Below, piece after piece: positions 6,374 through 9,319 of a DNA stretch of 9,319 nucleotides. The position numbers and the translations under genes are program-made. This stretch comes from an uncultured Solirubrobacteraceae bacterium (lineage in GTDB: Bacteria; Actinomycetota; Thermoleophilia; Solirubrobacterales; Solirubrobacteraceae). Each line of letters starts with the position of its first letter. The stretch's first letter is position 1. The notes beneath the pieces are model-generated. The model was not told where the DNA came from, searched no databases, and saw only the letters and a program-made list of their open reading frames with translations. The stretch covers positions 1-9,319 of the forward strand of contig CATPBV010000339.1 in NCBI GenBank assembly GCA_955652345.1, written 5' to 3'.

Positions 6374-8059
6374 TCAGCCGGCGACGGTCGCCGCAGTGCC
6401 GAACCGGCCAGGTGGTCTTACGATCGCGCGACCGGCCGTCCGGGCAGAATGCGCTCGACCACCGGGCACCGGCGAAGGCAGCGGTGTGCAGGTCTTGTCC
6501 CAGCGCGCGTGCGGCTTGCGGGGCGGCAACGCCCCCGTCGCCAGATACTGGGCGATCGTCCGGTCGACGCAGAGGTTCCCATTGAGCGAGTCCGCATGGC
6601 TCGTGCCACCCGGCTCGGCGAGCAGGACCGAGTGCGGAAACAGTGCTCGCACGACGAGGCTGCCAGGGAACGGCGTGGCCGCATCCAGGGTCTCATCGAT
6701 CAGCAGTGCGCTGCCGATGGCAGTTCCGTCCACGGGGACCGGCGTACCGGCCGGGGCGGGCCAGTAGATGCAGGGTGCGTTGAACCACGTATTCGACCAG
6801 GCGATAAACGGTGCGACGGCGTTGATCGCCGAGACGTCCCGGTTCCATACACGCCATGAGGTCGGCCACGCCGCGTCCGTGCACTGCACTGCCAGATATG
6901 CGGCGAACGAGTTGTCGTTGCCAGGGCTGTCCTGCGAGCGGTAGTGCGAGACCAGTTCGGCGGCTGCCCGTCGCGAGTGGCGGTGGACCCAGTCCGAGAA
7001 TGCCTGTGCGAGTGCCGGCCAGGATTGCTGTTCATATCCGGCGCCGAGGAACAGGTCCACCCACTCGTCGGGTCCGATCTGACCGCCGGCCGGATGCGTA
7101 CGGAGCCGGCTCTCGCTCGCGTAGAACAGCTTCTTCACCGAGCTCTTCGTGCGTCCGAGGCGGTAGACGCTGTGGTACCTGGCAAGCCAGCTGAACCAGA
7201 TGTTCTCGTTGCGGTTGAAGGCGTGGTCCTGGCGCAGGTTGGCCTGGTACCAGACCGAGTGGGGGTCGATGTTGCTGTCCAGGATGAGCCGCCGAACACG
7301 GGAGGGGAACAGCGTCGCGTAGATCTGACCGAGGTACGTGCCGTAGGAGAATCCGTAATAGGTGATCTGCCGCTGAGAAAGCGCGGTGCGGATGCTCTCC
7401 ATGTCCCGGGCCAGGTCCGCGGTCGTCATGTGCGCGAGCAGCGCCGCCTGAAGCGGGCTCTTGGACTCGCACGCCTGCGCGTAGGCCTTGGACTGCCCGA
7501 GCCAATAGTTCAGAAGCGCGTGCGTCCGCGGCACATAGTCCGGGCGGTCTGCCCTGAAGTAATTCGGGAGGCAGCTGATTGCGGGCTTGCTCGCGCCGAC
7601 GCCGCGCGGATCGAAGCCGATCCAGTCGTACTCGCTCGCCGTGGCGAGGAATCCTTCCCCGACCAGCGCAAGGGCGAGGTTGGCGCTGGTGCCAAGGCCG
7701 GACTGGCCGGGCCCGCCCGGATTCGTCAGGATCACGCCCTGGTAGTGCCCCGAAGTGTGGACGAGTCGCGAGACCGCGAGCTGAATCTGCTGACCGCCGG
7801 GGTTACCGTAGTCGAGCGGTACCGACAGATAGCCGCACTGAACCCCCAGGAGGCCGCGGAGCGCCGGATCAGAACAACTGCCCCAGGCGATCGTTGGCGC
7901 GCCACTGGTCGCCGCGCGACTGGCCGTCACGCTCGCTGCGCTCAGCGCCCACAGCACTCCCACCGAGGCACAAGCGATCGCCACGACGGAGCGCAAGCGC
8001 CGCCACGTGCTCGCCGATAGGGGCCGAGTTGGCCTGGTCACGCGCGCTGGGCATGTCAC
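6374..8059 (-). CDS. Secreted alpha/beta-hydrolase, S33 family (tripeptidyl-aminopeptidase / SlpD-like)
   Basis: 561 residues from GTG 8059, with GGAG about 8 nt upstream. The N-terminus has a basic region (to about residue 23) and a hydrophobic segment (24-45) ending in ASRAA, a signal peptide or lipid-free anchor, so the enzyme is exported. The fold is the alpha/beta hydrolase with a TAP-like C-terminal part. NPGGPGQSG (113-121) forms the oxyanion region and FDPRGVGAS (149-157) is conserved in this group. GFSYGTYLG (236-244) carries the nucleophile Ser238, LIDETLDAATPF (453-464) carries Asp459, and GGTSHAD (484-490) carries His488, completing the triad. The end, CVDRTIAQYLATGALPP, is the usual family ending. 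Characterised relatives in Streptomyces remove tripeptides or single residues from peptide N-termini outside the cell. Six or more cysteines fit an exported protein. It is 44 nt downstream of the 8104-8793 gene and its stop overlaps an ATG of the ATP-grasp frame by one base. Exact substrate unknown. Confidence 0.88.
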   Translation of the reverse strand: MTCPARVTRPTRPLSASTWRRLRSVVAIACASVGVLWALSAASVTASRAATSGAPTIAWGSCSDPALRGLLGVQCGYLSVPLDYGNPGGQQIQLAVSRLVHTSGHYQGVILTNPGGPGQSGLGTSANLALALVGEGFLATASEYDWIGFDPRGVGASKPAISCLPNYFRADRPDYVPRTHALLNYWLGQSKAYAQACESKSPLQAALLAHMTTADLARDMESIRTALSQRQITYYGFSYGTYLGQIYATLFPSRVRRLILDSNIDPHSVWYQANLRQDHAFNRNENIWFSWLARYHSVYRLGRTKSSVKKLFYASESRLRTHPAGGQIGPDEWVDLFLGAGYEQQSWPALAQAFSDWVHRHSRRAAAELVSHYRSQDSPGNDNSFAAYLAVQCTDAAWPTSWRVWNRDVSAINAVAPFIAWSNTWFNAPCIYWPAPAGTPVPVDGTAIGSALLIDETLDAATPFPGSLVVRALFPHSVLLAEPGGTSHADSLNGNLCVDRTIAQYLATGALPPRKPHARWDKTCTPLPSPVPGGRAHSARTAGRAIVRPPGRFGTAATVAG

Positions 8060-8063
8060 ATGC
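8051..8063. repeat. 13-bp palindrome covering the S33 start codon
   Basis: GCATGT-C-ACATGC is a perfect 6+1+6 inverted repeat whose centre falls in the GTG start codon (8059-8057). The single-base spacer is too tight for an RNA hairpin, so if functional it would be a DNA operator. It may be chance. Confidence 0.3.
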
Positions 8064-8077
8064 CATCTCCGAGTAAG

Positions 8078-8093
8078 GCGCGCCGAGACGCGC
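8078..8093 (-). terminator. Short GC hairpin in the 44-nt gap before the S33 gene
   Basis: GCGCG and CGCGC pair with a 6-nt loop just after the stop of the 8104-8793 gene (stop 8106-8104, minus strand). The stem is short and no T tract follows, so it may only trim the upstream message rather than end it. Confidence 0.22.
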
Positions 8094-8103
8094 GTGGGTG
8101 CGT

Positions 8104-8793
8104 TCAGCCAGACGCGATCGCCATACCCGTGATCGCGCAGCCCGCGTTCGTGCTCCCGAAGTTAGGGTTGTTGTCGAAGCCGTACGTCACCGTCACGACC
8201 TGTCCACTCGTGTTGGCATAAGACAACGAGCCGCCTCCGGTGGTCTGGCCGTTTGTAAGATCTTTTGGCACCACGAAGCCGTTGTTCTCCAGGCCAAATG
8301 CCGTGCCGCCGTTTGCGACGCCGTGCACCTGCATTTCTCCGGTGCTCGGCCCACTCGCGGTAAGGATCGGAGCACCCGCCCCGGTGCAGCCAGCTGAGAG
8401 GACGAGTCCGTCCTGGCTGTAGATCGGCGCGGTAGAAGTACTGGCGGGAAGCTTCTCGAAAATCTTCGTGACAGTCGCGCCGCCGACCGTGTTCGCGTTC
8501 CCGGCATTGGTCGCATTCCCGGCATTGGTCGCGGTGTCCGCGGTGGTAGCGTGTTTCGCGACCGCCACTGTCGCGTGGCCGATCAGCGACTTGAACACAC
8601 CGGTCGCGGTTGTCTTCGCGATCTTCTTATCGGCCTTGGTGTCGCTGGATCCGTGTGTGCTTTTGAGCGCAGCCGTGGGACGGGAGCCTGCGACCTGGCT
8701 CGCGGCATAGCCCGTCCCGCCGAGTGCTACGAACAGCGCGATGATTGCGACCCCCATCGCCGGTGATGGCAGTTTCACAAACTGTCTTCTCAT
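8104..8793 (-). CDS. Exported repeat-containing protein of Thermoleophilia type
   Basis: 229 residues from ATG 8793, with AGGAGG immediately upstream (4 nt spacing). Residues 1-32 make a signal peptide with the core PAMGVAIIALFVALGGTGYAA, a segment shared by very many secreted proteins in Solirubrobacterales and relatives. A Lys/Thr/Ala-rich stretch (40-85) follows, then degenerate repeats of Ala-Asn-Ala-Gly-Asn type (about 85-105, including NAGNATNAGN). A C-terminal domain (about 115-229) is rich in Gly, Ser, Thr and Asn and in predicted beta strands (GLVLSAGC, GEMQVHGVA, QVVTVTYGFDNN). Two cysteines (Cys136 and Cys219) may form a disulfide. No catalytic motif is seen; a surface or extracellular-matrix role is plausible but unproven. 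Only 44 nt separate it from the S33 gene, so it may lead the operon, although a weak hairpin lies in the gap. Confidence 0.82.
   Translation of the reverse strand: MRRQFVKLPSPAMGVAIIALFVALGGTGYAASQVAGSRPTAALKSTHGSSDTKADKKIAKTTATGVFKSLIGHATVAVAKHATTADTATNAGNATNAGNANTVGGATVTKIFEKLPASTSTAPIYSQDGLVLSAGCTGAGAPILTASGPSTGEMQVHGVANGGTAFGLENNGFVVPKDLTNGQTTGGGSLSYANTSGQVVTVTYGFDNNPNFGSTNAGCAITGMAIASG
8498..8532. repeat. Two tandem copies of an 18-bp unit inside the repeat-protein gene
   Basis: The 17-bp sequence TTCCCGGCATTGGTCGC occurs twice, at 8498-8514 and 8516-8532 (period 18). On the minus strand the copies encode two NAGNAT-type hexapeptides. Recent in-frame duplication is the simple explanation, and it could vary in copy number between strains. 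Confidence 0.75.
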
Positions 8794-9034
8794 GATCCCT
8801 CCTCGAGGGTACGCGCGGGGTCAACCCTCAGACGGCGCCGACCCGCAAGGTAGTCCGCTACGCCCAGGCACAGCTGCGTGCGGACATCCTTACCACAACC
8901 GTCGAGCGTGGGGGACTTTTTTGCTCGCCTCTGGACTGGAGCGGCCGTCGATATGGAGGCCGCCGACCGAACACCGCTTCGGCCGCAGAGCAGCGGCTGC
9001 ACGCACCGCCCGCAACCGGCCTACCAGTTACCAG
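8794..9034. other. Intergenic region upstream of the repeat-protein gene
   Basis: No gene is supported. On the minus strand it should hold the promoter for the 8793 gene, but I could not define -35/-10 boxes. A TTGACC at about 8819-8824 has no partner at a proper spacing. A T6 run at about 8919-8924 (plus strand) has no good stem before it. Next to the tRNA fragment, TACCAGT is repeated in tandem (9022-9035). Confidence 0.4.
8805..8829. repeat. Inverted repeat in the leader of the repeat-protein gene
   Basis: GAGGGT and ACCCTC are separated by 13 nt, just upstream of and touching the AGGAGG ribosome-binding site of the 8793 gene. As RNA it could partly mask the RBS, and as DNA it could be an operator. 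Evidence is only positional. Confidence 0.25.
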
Positions 9035-9035
9035 T
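9022..9035. repeat. Tandem 7-bp repeat at the tRNA fragment's 3' end
   Basis: TACCAGT occurs twice back to back. The second copy ends at the discriminator base of the tRNA fragment. It may be leftover from earlier integration or excision events, or be chance. Confidence 0.4.
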
Positions 9036-9076
9036 ACCCCCAGCCGGATTCGAACCGGCGATCTCCTGCGTGAAAG
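9035..9076 (-). other. 3' half of tRNA-Glu(UUC): putative integration (att) site
   Basis: Read on the minus strand this is an exact-looking tRNA 3' half. It holds the anticodon loop CTTTCAC (9076-9070; anticodon TTC, Glu), the 3' side of the anticodon stem GCAGG, and a 5-nt variable loop AGATC. The T arm follows, GCCGG-TTCGAAT-CCGGC (9059-9043), then acceptor strand TGGGGGT and discriminator A (9035). CCA is not encoded. The bases before the loop (CGCTC) cannot pair with GCAGG, and no D arm or matching acceptor strand (GCCCCCA-like) is found in the preceding 100 nt, so the gene is not whole. Many integrases recombine at the anticodon loop of a tRNA gene and leave exactly such a displaced 3' half at one end of the element. 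Its anticodon side faces right, which puts the integrated element at 9077 and beyond. Confidence 0.75.
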
Positions 9077-9170
9077 GAGCGCAATCAGCTCCGCGAGAAT
9101 CTGCTCATTTGCAGGATGTTTGGGACCCTCGCACCTGCCTTCTGGTAGTGCTCGGATTGCCGGATTTTGC

Positions 9171-9241
9171 GGTCGGTTTCTGGTCGTTTCGGCCGCGGAA
9201 TGGGGTTCGCGGCCTTTTGCCTGGCGGGTCGTGCGGTCGTG
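9171..9241 (+). repeat. Four GGTCG direct repeats before the relaxase gene (oriT-like)
   Basis: GGTCG occurs at 9171, 9182, 9227 and 9235. The first pair lies in GGTCGGTTTC and GGTCGTTTC, the second in two GGTCGTG copies, the last of which includes the start codon. Clustered short direct repeats with a nearby inverted repeat, next to the relaxase gene, are typical of transfer origins. A nic site cannot be placed. Confidence 0.4.
9191..9214 (+). terminator. Inverted repeat with T tract just before the relaxase start
   Basis: GGCCGCG (9191-9197) pairs perfectly with CGCGGCC (9208-9214), extendable by a wobble and an A-T pair, and is followed by TTTT. It has the form of an intrinsic terminator on the plus strand and could stop read-through into the element. 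Equally it could be the inverted repeat of an oriT. The left arm can instead pair with GCGGTCGG at 9169-9176, so two structures compete. Confidence 0.42.
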
Positions 9242-9319
9242 TTGACAATCGGGAAACTGGGCACGACGCGGGGGCGTCTTGAGTATTACGACTCGCAGGT
9301 CGCGGTGGGCGTCGAGGAC
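9239..9319 (+). CDS. MobF-type conjugative relaxase (TrwC/TraA-like), N-terminus only
   Basis: 27 codons from GTG 9239 to the window edge: VLTIGKLGTTRG, then RLEYYDSQVAVGVED. MobF relaxases of actinobacteria start with M/V-LTIGKL, then a tyrosine pair about ten residues later and a Q-V-A-x-G-x-E-D motif leading to a further YY. Here the first pair is Tyr16-Tyr17, the expected catalytic tyrosine region that nicks DNA at oriT and stays linked to its 5' end. Full-length family members exceed 900 residues with a C-terminal helicase, none of which is visible. The RBS is weak (GGCGGG about 12 nt upstream). A TTG at 9242 is an alternative start. The short length limits certainty, but the match in order and spacing is specific. 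Confidence 0.68.
   Translation, partial: MLTIGKLGTTRGRLEYYDSQVAVGVED

Larger units (their letters stand above)
9077..9319 (+). mobile_element. Probable end of an integrative conjugative element, continuing beyond the window
   Basis: This stretch begins at the break point in the tRNA-Glu anticodon loop and contains a repeat-rich, possibly oriT-like leader and then the start of a MobF relaxase gene reading outward. Together these fit the terminal segment of an ICE or mobilisable element. The integrase and the other att site are not in the window. Confidence 0.6.

Noticed and set aside
6944..8020. Open frame of 358 codons on the plus strand opposite the S33 gene
   Set aside because: Antisense shadow. 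The minus strand carries the full Ser-Asp-His triad and signal peptide.
9035..9120. A complete tRNA gene
   Set aside because: No D arm or 5' acceptor strand pairs with the 3' half, and the 5' side of the anticodon stem does not match.
8878..9282. Plus-strand frame of 134 codons over the tRNA fragment, containing PAGFEPAIS
   Set aside because: That peptide is the well-known false translation of the antisense of a tRNA 3' half; the tRNA reading explains the sequence.
1..9319. CRISPR array or insertion-sequence ends
   Set aside because: No regularly spaced repeats of 24-40 bp, no transposase frame and no terminal inverted repeats were seen.

Overview
The window is GC-rich, with codons strongly biased to G or C at the third position, and looks like actinobacterial chromosome. 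The best taxonomic clue is the product of 8104-8793. Its N-terminal signal segment (AMGVAIIALFVALGGTGYAA) is a hallmark of a large secreted-protein group in Thermoleophilia (Solirubrobacterales and relatives). This assignment is from recognition and was not confirmed by a search.

Layout. (1) 1-252, minus: first 84 codons of a sulfotransferase-family P-loop protein, cut by the window edge. (2) 523-1032, minus: a small exported protein with two degenerate repeats, followed by a weak terminator-like hairpin. (3) 1143-1451, plus: a probable small one-helix membrane protein. (4) 1452-1733: noncoding, between convergent genes. (5) 8793 down to 1734, minus: six genes with short gaps, probably one or two transcripts. 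In transcription order they are a secreted repeat protein, a secreted S33 alpha/beta-hydrolase (tripeptidyl-aminopeptidase type), an ATP-grasp ligase with a pre-ATP-grasp region, an M20 metallo-amidohydrolase (ArgE/DapE type), a C45 Ntn-hydrolase/acyltransferase, and a small protein of unknown function. A perfect GC hairpin lies between the S33 and ATP-grasp genes and may split or tune the transcript. (6) 8794-9034: noncoding. (7) 9035-9076: the 3' half of a tRNA-Glu(UUC), ending in the anticodon loop and without the 5' half. It is followed at 9239-9319 by the first 27 codons of a MobF-type conjugative relaxase on the plus strand.

How it fits together. The ATP-grasp, M20 and C45 proteins are all enzymes of amide-bond making or breaking, adjacent and co-directional, and the first gene-neighbour is an exported peptidase. 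I infer a small amide- or peptide-conjugate pathway. Substrate and product cannot be read from the sequence, and this is the best candidate here for an undescribed system. Separately, the tRNA half-site is oriented so that the sequence to its right, where the relaxase starts, would be the integrated element and the sequence to its left the chromosome. The window therefore probably crosses the end of an integrative conjugative element (ICE) inserted at a tRNA-Glu gene.
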